Source of the DNA: Hermatobates lingyangjiaoensis
Lineage: Eukaryota; Arthropoda; Insecta; Hemiptera; Hermatobatidae
NCBI GenBank assembly: GCA_026182355.1
Contig: JAPFBL010000003.1
Location: 2,381,001-2,445,000 of the forward strand
Length of the DNA stretch: 64,000 nt
Direction of reading: 5' to 3'
In this document: piece after piece, positions 49,501 through 56,403 of the stretch
Position numbering within the stretch: the first letter of the stretch is position 1
Layout of the letters: each line of letters starts with the position of its first letter
Translations under genes and position numbers: made by a program
The notes under the pieces: generated by a model
The model's database searches: none
Told to the model about the DNA's origin: nothing
What the model saw: only the letters and a program-made list of their open reading frames with translations

Positions 49501-50002
49501 GTGGAAAACATCTCTATTCTAATAAACTTGAAAACATTTAAGTCTGCTGATTTGGAATCAACCCGGTCGTTGCTCGTTCATAACGAGAATAGGTGTCAGT
49601 TAATAAATGTACTTCATGTTTCGCCGTTAGAAGATCAGTAAAGGGGAAAACCTGTTTTAATATCATGAAATAGGTTATCTGGCATTATCTATAATGTAAG
49701 ATGTATGCTAGATTTGAATAAATTTGGCATTCATTTGAATCTGTAAAGTATCACTTTGATTTATTTGTTTATTTTTTGTTGTTTTTTAGGGAGGTTTCTT
49801 ATTGAGTCGCCTGGTGAAGCACACCACTGAGAACTTCGTCACAGAAGACATGGCTGTTGAAGTAGACGATTTCTTCAAAAGCCTCGAGGTTAACACGATA
49901 GAGAGGACGGTTCAGCAGTCTGTCGAGTCGATACGACTTAACGCTGCTTGGTTGCAACGTGATCAAGAACAAATTAAACAGTTCTTAGATCAGTATCGTT
50001 GA
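16120..50002 (+). CDS. NPEPPS: Puromycin-sensitive aminopeptidase (M1 family), 14 exons
   Basis: A zinc aminopeptidase that trims N-terminal residues from peptides, mainly in the cytosol. Exons: 16120-16512, 16585-16823, 16904-17054, 18746-19040, 25756-25904, 30910-31074, 34140-34244, 35229-35469, 37809-38090, 40420-40639, 45533-45732, 46757-46864, 48234-48356, 49790-50002. All introns are GT-AG and phases agree. The product is about 960 residues, or 870 from Met91, where homology starts ([12 protein letters not shown]; human form about 875 from the equivalent Met). GAMEN is at 360-364, HELAH at 396-400, the third zinc ligand Glu at 419 (HEXXH-X18-E) and the catalytic Tyr at 482. An ERAP-like C-terminal helical domain follows. 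One extra base in exon 9 (between 37851 and 37871) breaks the frame. The intron 8 donor, GTTCTC, is weak. The ORF is closed upstream by TAA at 16042. Confidence 0.95.
16585..16823 (+). CDS. NPEPPS: NPEPPS exon 2
   Basis: Follows a 72-nt intron. It encodes the N-terminal beta-domain with NCADLDI and [15 protein letters not shown], both hallmarks of this aminopeptidase. The donor is GTAAAC and the phase is 2. Confidence 0.93.
16904..17054 (+). CDS. NPEPPS: NPEPPS exon 3
   Basis: The acceptor is TTTTATTAG. The AG at 16871-16872 was rejected because it leads to an immediate stop. It encodes [13 protein letters not shown] and [11 protein letters not shown], and ends LSNM in phase 0 at a GTATTA donor. 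Confidence 0.93.
17055..18745 (+). other. NPEPPS intron 3, nothing recognised
   Basis: A 1691-nt AT-rich intron. A loose internal duplication (GTATACTG...TAGGTAACATAT / GATACTG...TAGGTAACATGT) lies at 18600-18690. Confidence 0.6.
18746..19040 (+). CDS. NPEPPS: NPEPPS exon 4
   Basis: The acceptor is GGTTTCAG. It encodes the end of the N-terminal domain ([18 protein letters not shown]) and [17 protein letters not shown] up to the GAMEN glycine, split over the intron. Its GC content is clearly higher than the introns. Confidence 0.94.
19041..22190 (+). other. NPEPPS intron 4, first part
   Basis: No gene is evident. A 12-bp perfect stem (TTTCTGGACAAT with ATTGTCCAGAAA) spans 20151-20194. The open frame 21791-22066 on the - strand is Lys/Ile-rich low-complexity sequence. 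Confidence 0.55.
22191..22510 (-). mobile_element. tRNA-derived SINE with target-site duplication
   Basis: The SINE occupies 22202-22500 on the - strand. Its head reads GGGCCAGGTTAGCTCAGTGG (A box) and later GGGATTCGATC (B box), with GGGCCAG and CTGGCCC as acceptor-like ends. A body block GAATAAATCTGAGCACG is shared with the 61.3-kb copy. The tail ends AACCTAACCTAA. AGACAACAGT is present on both sides (22192-22201 and 22501-22510), a clear target-site duplication. It is a pol III retroposon, not a working tRNA gene. Confidence 0.88.
22511..24222 (+). other. NPEPPS intron 4, middle part; possible old retroelement
   Basis: AGAGGGACTGTGCAACCTC occurs twice (about 22590 and 22807), and the stretch 22500-23000 is richer in GC than its surroundings and holds broken open frames. 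This suggests an old element into which the SINE inserted. Its class is not recognised. Confidence 0.4.
24223..24238. repeat. Poly-C run
   Basis: About sixteen consecutive C. Length may be unreliable. Confidence 0.9.
24413..24603. repeat. Minisatellite next to a hammerhead-like motif
   Basis: About three units of 60-70 bp, each with ACTGACTCACTC, AGATAAATAATGGACA and GACTCGAGAGGCATAGA, differing by small indels. The array ends exactly at the ribozyme-like motif. Confidence 0.8.
24606..24640 (-). ncRNA. Diverged hammerhead-like motif (family 2)
   Basis: On the - strand: CTT, CTGGTGA, CGACGAATGTC, GAA, ATAC. Stem II and GAA match the intact copy at 11137-11170. The core has A to G and stem I is broken. 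Confidence 0.5.
24641..25755 (+). other. NPEPPS intron 4, last part, nothing recognised
   Basis: AT-rich, with no repeat or coding signal identified. Confidence 0.5.
25756..25904 (+). CDS. NPEPPS: NPEPPS exon 5, GAMEN and HEXXH
   Basis: The acceptor is TGCTTTCAG and the donor GTATGA. It carries [11 protein letters not shown] (substrate N-terminus binding) and the zinc motif [14 protein letters not shown]. Confidence 0.96.
26161..26262 (-). mobile_element. SINE 3'-end fragment
   Basis: On the - strand it matches the tail region of the SINE at 22202-22300 (CAATCTTCATTGT, ATCACAAAGGGCCAATG, GTTCTCCCTTGTGG) and ends in CAACCTAACCTAC. The tRNA head is missing. Confidence 0.75.
26263..27820 (+). 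other. NPEPPS intron 5, no gene recognised
   Basis: A somewhat GC-richer stretch at 27000-27200 may be an old repeat. The frame 26742-26963 has no recognisable motif. Confidence 0.45.
27829..29829. mobile_element. hAT-like DNA transposon, 2001 bp, with 8-bp target duplication
   Basis: The ends TAGTGTTAGGACGATT and (reverse complement) TAGTGTTGGGAAGATT are terminal inverted repeats of the Ac/hobo type. The flanks GTTTTAAC (27821-27828) and GTTTAAAC (29830-29837) differ at one base, an aged 8-bp duplication. CGATTCC-type motifs repeat just inside the left end. On the - strand, open stretches at 29616-29257 and about 28990-28740 suggest a decayed protein, but I see no transposase motif in them. 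A roughly 130-bp direct repeat lies at 28060-28195 and 29005-29135. Confidence 0.7.
29875..30636. mobile_element. hAT transposon, internally deleted, 762 bp, perfect 8-bp target duplication
   Basis: The terminal repeats CAGTGCTTTTCAACC and CAGTGGTTTTCAACC (right end, reverse complement) differ at one base. TCCTATTC flanks both sides (29867-29874 and 30637-30644) exactly. GCGGATCCCC motifs repeat inside both ends. It keeps only a transposase C-terminus on the - strand. Confidence 0.92.
30058..30410 (-). pseudogene. hAT transposase C-terminal (dimerisation) domain remnant
   Basis: On the - strand: [19 protein letters not shown], a stop, then [42 protein letters not shown], and a TAA at 30060-30058. 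The pattern FW...YP.IS..AL, then F.TSYLCE.GFS.M...K..RN, is the hATC dimerisation region of ZBED5-like hAT transposases. One in-frame stop and the missing N-terminus make it non-functional. Confidence 0.85.
30910..31074 (+). CDS. NPEPPS: NPEPPS exon 6, third zinc ligand
   Basis: The acceptor is CTGTTGTAG and the donor [21 protein letters not shown] holds the Glu zinc ligand, followed by [11 protein letters not shown] and NSHPIE. Confidence 0.96.
31075..31973 (+). other. NPEPPS intron 6, left of the mariner, nothing recognised
   Basis: AT-rich intron sequence without a recognisable element. Confidence 0.5.
31974..32915. mobile_element. Palindromic mariner transposon, 938 bp, TA duplication
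   Basis: The element runs 31976-32913 between TA dinucleotides. The ends CGAGGGTCGTCCAGAAAATA are mirror images. The left arm (31976-32340) and right arm (32549-32913) are each 365 bp and differ at only about two positions seen. The 208-bp unique loop lies between them. The arms comprise the 5' inverted repeat, leader and start of a mariner transposase, so the right end of the original element has been replaced by an inverted copy of its left end. GC content is far above the intron. The near identity implies a recent event. Confidence 0.93.
32203..32568 (+). pseudogene. Truncated mariner transposase, HTH domain only
   Basis: The 121 codons give [33 protein letters not shown] and [13 protein letters not shown], the N-terminal paired helix-turn-helix domain of mariner transposases. 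The frame then crosses into the inverted right arm, where sense is lost and it stops. The DDD catalytic domain is absent. A TGA immediately precedes the frame, and an upstream ATG (32138) is in another frame, so even the N-terminus is interrupted. Confidence 0.9.
33083..33348. mobile_element. MITE with 38-bp terminal inverted repeats
   Basis: ATTGAGCCGTTTATTTTGAA and the following AGTGGCCTAATTCCATTT at the left end match the reverse complement of 33311-33348 with one mismatch. The 190-bp interior is AT-rich and non-coding. The target duplication could not be fixed. Confidence 0.8.
33349..34139 (+). other. NPEPPS intron 6, right part, nothing recognised
   Basis: The frame 33477-33680 has no motif I recognise. 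Confidence 0.45.
34140..34244 (+). CDS. NPEPPS: NPEPPS exon 7, catalytic tyrosine
   Basis: The acceptor is TTTTTTCATAG and the donor GTAAGT. It encodes [18 protein letters not shown], with the transition-state Tyr. Confidence 0.96.
34245..35228 (+). other. NPEPPS intron 7, nothing recognised
   Basis: A 984-nt AT-rich intron without a visible repeat. Confidence 0.6.
35229..35469 (+). CDS. NPEPPS: NPEPPS exon 8
   Basis: The acceptor is TTGTTTTTAG. It encodes [20 protein letters not shown], then [12 protein letters not shown] and the start of the beta-sandwich domain. The donor AAAG|GTTCTC is far from consensus, but phase and homology fit it. The frame would otherwise stop at 35499. Confidence 0.88.
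35470..37808 (+). other. NPEPPS intron 8, nothing recognised
   Basis: A 2339-nt intron with the non-consensus donor GTTCTC. No mobile element could be identified. Confidence 0.55.
37809..38090 (+). CDS. NPEPPS: NPEPPS exon 9, with an apparent 1-nt frameshift
   Basis: The acceptor is CTCTGTTTAG and the donor GTATGT. Codons from the acceptor give [14 protein letters not shown] and then TGA at 37871. From 37851 another frame is open and continues through [20 protein letters not shown] to the donor. One base too many lies between 37851 and 37871, most simply a G in GGTGGAGGCTG. The total length then fits the human protein within a residue. Confidence 0.88.
38212..38251. repeat. Perfect 17-bp stem hairpin
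   Basis: GGAAACTTTTAACTTAT (38212-38228) is exactly reverse-complementary to 38235-38251 across a 6-nt loop. Its role is unknown; it may be a fold-back remnant in intron 9. Confidence 0.8.
39317..39355 (-). ncRNA. Hammerhead-type motif (family 1), left arm
   Basis: On the - strand: TTC, CTGATGA, T, GAACAC-AAA-GTGTTC, GAA, ACACGT, T, GAA. Core and stem II are intact. One base change spoils the palindrome of stem III. Confidence 0.6.
39504..39542 (+). ncRNA. Hammerhead-type motif (family 1), right arm
   Basis: TTC, CTGATGA (39507-39513), T, GAACAC-AAA-GTGTTC (6-bp stem II), GAA (39530-39532), the self-complementary ACGCGT, T, GAA. Stem I is only 3 bp. The layout equals the other families. Confidence 0.65.
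39750..39792. repeat. AT palindrome
   Basis: ATTTATTAAATAATAAAT pairs with ATTTATTATTTAATAAAT in the same stretch, a long AT-only hairpin. Confidence 0.7.
40420..40639 (+). CDS. NPEPPS: NPEPPS exon 10
   Basis: The acceptor is GGTACTCTAG and the donor GTTAGT. It encodes [20 protein letters not shown] and [15 protein letters not shown], in the C-terminal helical domain. Phase 1. Confidence 0.93.
40640..42688 (+). other. NPEPPS intron 10, first part, no gene recognised
   Basis: A GC-richer patch near 41700-41950 may be an old repeat. No element could be named. Confidence 0.45.
42689..42814. repeat. Fold-back repeat, about 126 bp
   Basis: GAACCTCTAATTTATTGTAA on the left returns inverted at 42794-42814 (ACAATAAATTAGAGGTTC). 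Inside, TAGCTGTTATGTTG pairs roughly with TATGTAACAGCT. Confidence 0.7.
42910..43209 (-). pseudogene. Penelope-like ORF N-terminal fragment
   Basis: The - strand frame contains [20 protein letters not shown], parallel to FNKTCLIEGLLPKYTNI at 62112-61927. This segment precedes the RT domain in Penelope-like proteins. It lies opposite to the RT fragment beside it. Confidence 0.65.
42928..42960 (+). ncRNA. Diverged hammerhead-like motif (family 3)
   Basis: TCTC, TTGATGA, CTGTTAATCC, GAA, AATT, A, GAGA. Stem I and palindromic stem III are intact. The first core base is T and stem II does not pair. Confidence 0.5.
43215..45100 (+). pseudogene. Penelope-like reverse transcriptase and GIY-YIG remnant
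   Basis: In order, across shifting frames: [20 protein letters not shown] (about 43258), [30 protein letters not shown] (43790-43819), [15 protein letters not shown] sequence near 43955, the RT active-site box RYVDD (44227-44241), [40 protein letters not shown], then [16 protein letters not shown] and [10 protein letters not shown] (44830-44920), the start of a GIY-YIG nuclease. It has at least eight stops or frameshifts. Confidence 0.85.
45533..45732 (+). CDS. NPEPPS: NPEPPS exon 11
   Basis: The acceptor is TTGTGTTTTTTAG and the donor GTGAAT. It encodes [15 protein letters not shown] and [14 protein letters not shown]. Confidence 0.93.
45733..46756 (+). other. NPEPPS intron 11, nothing firm
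   Basis: A short block GGAGTGGCCTACAC(T/C)CAACT at about 46187 recurs at about 60205, so some old interspersed repeat may be present. Confidence 0.4.
46757..46864 (+). CDS. NPEPPS: NPEPPS exon 12
   Basis: The acceptor is TTTATTCAG and the donor GTAAGT. Its 36 codons include [17 protein letters not shown]. Confidence 0.93.
47070..47280 (-). mobile_element. Partial copy of the 39.2-kb hammerhead element
   Basis: ATTAGTTGTGCAATCCGTAA and the following block, the ribozyme region and the terminal CATTTTACCTCAGAATTA match 39225-39598 in order. An internal part including half of the ribozyme's 3' side is deleted. Confidence 0.75.
47111..47142 (-). ncRNA. Truncated hammerhead-like motif (family 1)
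   Basis: TTC, CTGATGA, T, GAACAC-AAA-GTGTTC and GAAACG are identical to the 39.5-kb motif. The rest of stem III and stem I is deleted. Confidence 0.55.
47281..48233 (+). other. NPEPPS intron 12, possible old hAT-type repeat
   Basis: GCGATTTTCAACCTGTTTTT near 47530 and, inverted, TGATCTCAAACTCTGAGCGG near 47955 resemble hAT ends, but a target duplication is not evident. Confidence 0.3.
48234..48356 (+). CDS. NPEPPS: NPEPPS exon 13
   Basis: The acceptor is TTTGTTTTGCAG and the donor GTAAGC. Its 41 codons include [15 protein letters not shown] and [13 protein letters not shown]. Confidence 0.93.
48434..49010 (-). mobile_element. Helitron fragment B, 3' end with helicase C-terminus
   Basis: On the - strand the element ends CCGTC-AAA-GACGG hairpin, 9 nt, CTAG, with host T next, which is the classic Helitron 3' terminus. 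Upstream, frames give [30 protein letters not shown] and [11 protein letters not shown], the final helicase motifs of Helitron proteins (compare F.MTINK.QGQTL, FSHGQLYVA.SRV, APEG.T.N). Frames are broken. Confidence 0.85.
49011..49789 (+). other. NPEPPS intron 13 remainder
   Basis: Positions 49011-49240 are GC-richer and may belong to the Helitron copy or another repeat. The rest shows nothing. Confidence 0.4.
49790..50002 (+). CDS. NPEPPS: NPEPPS exon 14 with stop codon
   Basis: The acceptor is TTGTTTTTTAG. It encodes [16 protein letters not shown] to LDQYR and the TGA at 50000-50002, matching the family C-terminus ([11 protein letters not shown]). Confidence 0.94.
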   Translation, partial: GGFLLSRLVKHTTENFVTEDMAVEVDDFFKSLEVNTIERTVQQSVESIRLNAAWLQRDQEQIKQFLDQYR

Positions 50003-50075
50003 AGTCCCTCATCAATGATGTCATTTCTGATGCCTTACCATTTGTATTTTTGTTATAAGTTTGCAATCCCATAAG

Positions 50076-50086
50076 ATTAAAATAAA
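50076..50086 (+). terminator. Overlapping poly(A) signals ATTAAA/AATAAA for NPEPPS
   Basis: ATTAAA (50076-50081) and AATAAA (50081-50086) lie about 80 nt after the stop, implying a short 3' UTR. Confidence 0.55.
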
Positions 50087-50109
50087 TGAAATACAACAGT
50101 TTCTAAAGT

Positions 50110-53100
50110 GCTTCATAGGTTTTAGTTACATCTGTAACTTTGATATAATTACCTTTAGCTTTTTACTTAGTAAAGCGTTAATTACTGGAATAAATACCCT
50201 GTACACTAATTAAAAAGTTCATCGAGTCTTAATATAAAATATATTTGTTTTATTTTAAAACTGTGTTAGATTTAAACTATCATGCCTTGAACCATAAATG
50301 GCTCCCAATGGTAATCACCAGGAGTTTGAATAAAACTAATTTGTCACTTTGGAAAACCAAATATACTTCACCAGCAGTGCTGACTTATTTAACATTTTTT
50401 CTGTTCTCTTTTATTCTTTAGTTTAATTCATTTTACAATCTTTTTAATACTTTTCTTATTCCTAAATACATAGCTGATCCGAATATGTATGAGTCTAAAT
50501 CATATAATATTATTGTTAGTGCCACAAATGTCGTTCGCAAAATCAGAGAAATATGCGTTTTTAACTGGTAAATTCTGTATCGAGTTTGACCTCTTTCTGA
50601 ACCTGACCACATTTGAGCGAGCAAAATAGTTTACGAGATAAGATGGTATATTTTTCTCATAAATTAAAGTCTGATCATTTTTACTTTTAATAAAATTATA
50701 AAAAAATCAAAACATTTGGAAATTGTACTTGGTTAAAAATAGATAAATGAGATAAAGTCGTTTTTTTTTTACTTTGACTATTGTTGTTTCATTTTGACTA
50801 TTAGAAACATAAGGGAATTTAAGTAATCGAATTAAATGTTTAACCTTTTATAAAAAGAATGAGGGACCAAAACTGTTAGAAAAGACGTGGTTTTGCCTTT
50901 TCATTATATTACTCATTCCTTGTATATTGTGCTCATTAAGGTCTAATTGCTCATACAAACATGTATGATCTTTTATATATCTAATATGTAAATGAATTAC
51001 ATGTTGTATTTATCATCAGGGCAGATATTTAAAATTCCAAGGACAGAAAATCGTTCAATGTCTAAATTAAACTTTTTAATAAAATTGTTAATTCTAAAAT
51101 ATTGGTAGTATGTTGGGATAATCCTGCATTTCTAAGTCTGGAGAGAGAAGAGTTCCGACTGAGATATGTTTTTCCTGATTACTTCTTTTATGTTTTCTGT
51201 TTGTCGTGTGGTATTTTTTTTTTATAATAGTCGGTTGACAAAGGTTTTTTTTTTTAAAAAAAAATAAATTTTGCTTTTTCTTTGATATGTTCAAATATAA
51301 ATTTAATTTTTGAAAATTAATTTGGCAAAAATTTTAGTTATTTGTAAAGAGTTAATTATTTCAATGAATAAAACATTTGCATGAAATTTTAATTTTATGA
51401 AAAAGTTACAATAGTTATTTATCCTCAAGATATTTCTATTGCATTATTATTTGTATAGTTTTCTGTACAAATTGTATATCTTAAAAATTGTAACTAAGAA
51501 CTGTTCTGAGTTTGGTTTGTTACGAGAAAAAGTACTTCCAGAACAGAGATGGGGAAAATTTTTAGTTCCAAAGAGAAAATGTTCAGTGAAAAAAAAATTA
51601 AATTAAACAAACTGATAAGCTTCAAAGCTTATGTGTGAAAGTATTTCTATAGATATTTATATCCACATATAATGTGTTATAAATTACATGAGTATAGAAG
51701 CCGACTGTGGTGAGATGACCAGTATCTCCTTCCCCAAAATAATTTCGTTTTAGTAGCACTGGTTTAATTAGAGCCACTACATACTATTGTTGGTAAAGGG
51801 TAAGACTTTAGTTCTGGAAGTAATGTTATTAATTGTGAATAATGGAGCATATTGATTCATTTTATAACCTGATGACAGACACATAAATGGTTGACATACA
51901 TTACTTATAATATTAGTTTGTTTGGAGGATCAAGTCTTATCATCAGTCTATCCTTTTTAAACATATTTTGTGAAACTGTTGATTTTTCTCCAAAATATTT
52001 CTCTCTTTATCTTACACTTGTGATGTTTTATTCACTATCATTCGACAATACAATTCTCAGGAATCCTCTGCCAAATATTTATGAGAAGTATTCAATAAAG
52101 ATTGAATAGCTTGTAATCTTATTCCTTTTGTACTAAAGAAAAACTGCATCTATTATATTATTATTTGTTTTAATTTCTATTATTATTTTTTTTTTATCTA
52201 CAGTTGTCATTAATACATGGTTTAAATACTTTTACAGTTTACTTGAAACTTATCTGTTTCATTTCAAAAATTGTACCTTCATTGGTTTGGAATAATCAAT
52301 TGATTTAAATTTAGTTTCCTTGTGTATTATCTAAACCGTTAAGAGGTAAAATTCATTTCTAAATCACCACCTGCATTAGGTGAATTATAATTTTCGTTTT
52401 TTTTTTCAGTTACCACTATATAGTTGTAATATAAACAACTAACGATTAGTAAGGTGGATAGTTTTCCTGTAGTCTGATTTAGAGATTTTTGCAACTCTCT
52501 GACGTTGAGGGAAGCGTTATATTTTTCATACAAATCCTTCTTTCTGAAATGAACTTTCGAGGTGTTTGTTTGAATTTATAACTGGCTTTGTTCAAGTTCA
52601 TGTTAAAGTAATATATTTAAGTATTGTTTTTTGTTTTGAAGGTAATCAGAAAACTAATGAGTATGAACTAGCAACCTTTGATTCCATTTATTACGCAATA
52701 GTTCGCATATTGTGTTTTTGTTTTATAATTACAATTATTCATTTAAGCTGAGGAACATCTTTAAATGAAATTACCTTACCTGATTACAATTGTGTTTTAG
52801 AAGGAATTTAAGTATATCCTTATTTGTTAATTACTAAATTATCTATTCAGCCAAATAAATATCATTTTTTACCATAGAAACATATTTCATATTCCGTTGT
52901 AACTTTCCTTGTAAATTGAATCTTTAATCCAAGTAATTTTAATATAAATTCCTCTTTAATGGATGAAGAGGCTTTTTAACCTTACTCGTGTTTCTTTTTT
53001 CTTTTAAATTGTCGCTACTAGTTATTTTATGTTGGAAGTATATTGTTTTTTAAAGCGTTACAAAAGGTATTATATTTGAAGATTTGATCTCAATATCTGT

Positions 53101-53880
53101 TGCCATAAGGTTAAAATAATAGTAATATTTAAATGAACCAGGTATCTGATACTAATATTGTATGTTCATTAATTCTTTTAAAATATTTATAATCACTATG
53201 AGGGAAATTTAAGTTTTATTAGGTTTACTATATTGATAAACTCGAAACAAAAAAAAAGTAGAATAGGAACAATCTTTCTTTTAAAGGTTTATCATGAAAA
53301 TTATTTACTGTTTGGTTTTGTATCTAAATATGTATGCTAATTGTGTGGTCATACAATCCTTGAAAAGTATTTGTACATGAAACAATAAAGTTATTTATGC
53401 ATTGAGTGATTACACTAAACCATCACCTACAAATAATAAAAAATGATGCTCTGTGTATATATTTATTCTGATAACTGTATTATTTGTTCGATATCTGCCT
53501 GAATGCCATTTTAAGAACCGGTATGTTATTAGAGGTGTCAACGTTTGACAAGGGTATTCCTAAGATTTGACTTATAGCTGAGATATTTCAAAAATTTCTG
53601 GAAAGAGACTGAAGAGTCGAGATATTATTCCATATGCAGAGAGGTAATGGTTACACAATACTTGACATGTCGGGACCAGAACTTACTCAGATTGGTAAAA
53701 ATAGATTGAACAAAAAATATGTTAATTATATGTTACAACATACAAAGACAGTTTCATTATAATTTGGAAACGGTGCAACGGTGTTTCTTCCTCTTTTTTT
53801 GCAGAATCTGCATAAACCATCATTGATAATGTCCATTCAGGCTCCCTACGTTTCGGGAGAAAGTAACTTCCTTCCTACTT
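50110..53880. other. Intergenic after NPEPPS, nothing recognised
   Basis: About 3.8 kb of AT-rich DNA with homopolymer A/T tracts. None of the short frames shows a motif. Confidence 0.5.
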
Positions 53881-54370
53881 CTTCCGGTTCTTAGGTGCAC
53901 TTGTGGGAGTTTGGCTCCCACTAGTTAGCGCTTTTGGGCCCTCTGCGCTTCCGGAGGATAGTCTGGACTTCCTTCTCCTTAGTATCATAAAGGAGAAAAT
54001 CCCTGAAGCTCCATCGGTGGTATTTTGTCCGCTCCGCCAGAGCACTGCATACCGGAGTAAGGCTATTTACTCAAGGGGGTCGCCTGGTACCCTTAAGGCT
54101 CCGTTCATAATACAGTAACCCCTTTAACATCTATCCTTCGGCACGGATCGCATAAGACTTTCGATTGGGGCAGAGATAAAAGGGGATTTGGGGATTAGGA
54201 AGGATGTGAAACGAAGGTGGTCAGGCCCAGCTCCTGATCACCTCCTCCTCTTTCATTTGTCCCTTCATATAGCAGGGTAGCTTCGTGAAGGCCGAAAGTC
54301 GGAGTTTAGTGTTAGAGGGGCTTGATCACTCCATTACTACTACCCCAGAGATGGGTGGGTTACTTTGCTG
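53881..54370. repeat. GC-rich island of unknown type
   Basis: About 490 bp near 50% GC in a 30% GC background, with sharp borders. It holds one 72-codon + frame (53903-54118) without a known motif. It is probably an inserted repeat such as the untranslated region of a retroelement; the class is not recognised. Confidence 0.55.
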
Positions 54371-55069
54371 TAATGAAAAAGTACGTGTATTATAACTAAT
54401 TAAACTCTGTACTATAACTAAAACCCATTATCAAAATTAAAAGCAATTTATTGAATTCATTTATTTTAATGCCCTTACTTTCCATATTTGCCAATTTTTG
54501 TGAAAATACAGTTGATATTATATTGATATAAAATAATTAGTGCCTAATGTTTCCTAATCTCCACAGATGAGGTCTTTAATCTTCCAAACAGCTCTATATC
54601 TATTTGTATCTGGCTTATGGGTGTGCACAGTCAGTTGTGTCATTTGTTAATTGCATAATTTAAGCTTTATATTAGATTTTATTGACCTCTTTGTTCACAA
54701 TTAAATTAGGTATGTTGGCTGTAACTAGTTAAATAATTTTGAATATCAGCTTTGCCGTATGAAAAAAAAGTACGATTTTGGACCTTCGAATTTGTGTAAA
54801 CTACCTAATTTTTCCTCTAAAAAGAACTACATATTATGTTAAACAAACAAATCACATTTTCTCAACAGTTCTTCACATATTCAACATATACGTATATTTA
54901 ATATTCTTAAATCTGGTAATAAAACATTTATAAAGTGATTAATTGGAATAACTTTCCTTTGAAAAATGTGGTAATTTTTTCTAGAACATCCACACTTTTT
55001 CTATACAACTCATTTTAGTTTCAAAATATTTTTTGATTATATCTATATGATATAATGATTTTGTTTGTA

Positions 55070-56403
55070 CATTGCTTAGAACTGACTCATTTCAAGTTTT
55101 CTTTACGTTTCATACATAGATAAACCGAGTCCACCCTTAGAAAAATTTCTGTCGGTTTGTCCGCAAAATTTTGTCACAAGTAAACTCAGCCACCATAAGA
55201 CATATCAAGCTGAAACTTTTACAGTAGGTTTGTGTATGTCTAACTTAAAATATAGGCTCTGAATTTATTGGAAATTCAACGTAGAAGTGAAGTTATGGAC
55301 GTTCAAACAAAATTATTTGTCAGAAGTAAACTCAGCGAGCTGAAAGTTTGACACCAGATTTGTGTATGTCTAACTTAAAATATAGGCTCTAAATAGATTG
55401 ATAATTCAGTACAGAAGCGAAGTTATGGGGCTTTAAGCTGTATTTTCCTAACTTCACAGACAAGTTTGTTTTGAAAATACACAAGTGTGGCAAGTAGGTA
55501 TTGTCAGTTGATTTTAATTTCATTGGAGCATATGAATATATTGCCTATTTGACATCATTGAAAAGGTGTTTCCCAGAGTTGAGGATGTACTATCTATTAA
55601 GAATAAATAGTTTTCTAAACGAGCAATTCTCAGCCCTTAATATGAACATGCAGGAAAAATCAACAAACAAGTCCTTACGCTATTTCATACCGAGGAAAGA
55701 ACCTACAAGTCAGTAAAAAGAGTGATTAGTAATGAGGAAGAAGTTTATTACCTAACTGAATTTCTTGACTCTGAAATTCTTTCACCTGGACTGGCTGCTC
55801 ATGAGTAAAAACTTAAAGTAGGAGCACCAATAATGCTGCGATTTAGTATCAGTAACAAATTTCATGTTACGAAACTAGAGTGCCCCAGGAAATGTGCAAC
55901 GGGACACGACTCTGAGTTCATGCTCTACCCAGATATGCCATAGAGGCGGACATAATGACTGGATGTGGTATTGGGGAGTCTGTGTGTATACCACGCATAC
56001 CATTGATTCCGAGCCACTGTCTGTTTCCATTGAAGCGATTGCAAAGTCCTTTCAGAGTCTATTTCGCATTGACGTTGACTAAGTCGCAAAGGGAAACTTT
56101 ATCTAACCCCAAAATTCAAGTTAGCGAGACCAAGTTTTTCTCACATGGTCAACTGTAGTTTACTTGCTCAAAAGTCAGAGGTCCCAACTGTTTGCTCTTC
56201 CATGAACCTGAAGGACAGACAGCTAATGTGGTGTATACAGAGGCATTTGTTTAACACTGTACTAATAATGATATTTTCTATTATACTATAATCTCTAATT
56301 ATAGTATTAGTATAATACTATAATTAGTATGGTTTTGCATGGTATTTGGAATAGCAAGTATAATAGAATTTTTGATTCCGTCAAAGACGGGTACGTTTGC
56401 TAG
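55070..56403 (+). mobile_element. Helitron C, longest copy, with 3' terminus
   Basis: The left part (TTGCTTAGAACTGACTCATT) matches copy A, and the right part matches copy B. The 3' end has hairpin CCGTC-AAA-GACGG (56378-56390), a 9-nt spacer and CTAG (56400-56403) before host T. Frames near the end give LTKSQRETLSN, ETKFFSHGQL and HEPEGQTANVVYTEAF, the Helitron helicase C-terminus. At 55180-55400 a block with TGTGTATGTCTAACTTAAAA is duplicated in tandem (about 120 bp apart). The 5' TC end was not located. Confidence 0.85.
55501..56290 (+). pseudogene. Decayed Helitron helicase fragments
   Basis: Successive broken frames contain NSFLNEQFSALNMN and KSTNKSLRY, then [25 protein letters not shown], and the terminal helicase motifs. 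Several stops separate them. Confidence 0.75.

Noticed and set aside
17055..49789. U12-type introns in NPEPPS, considered because SNRNP35 is adjacent
   Set aside because: No donor resembles RTATCCTTT and all introns are GT-AG with U2-like acceptors.
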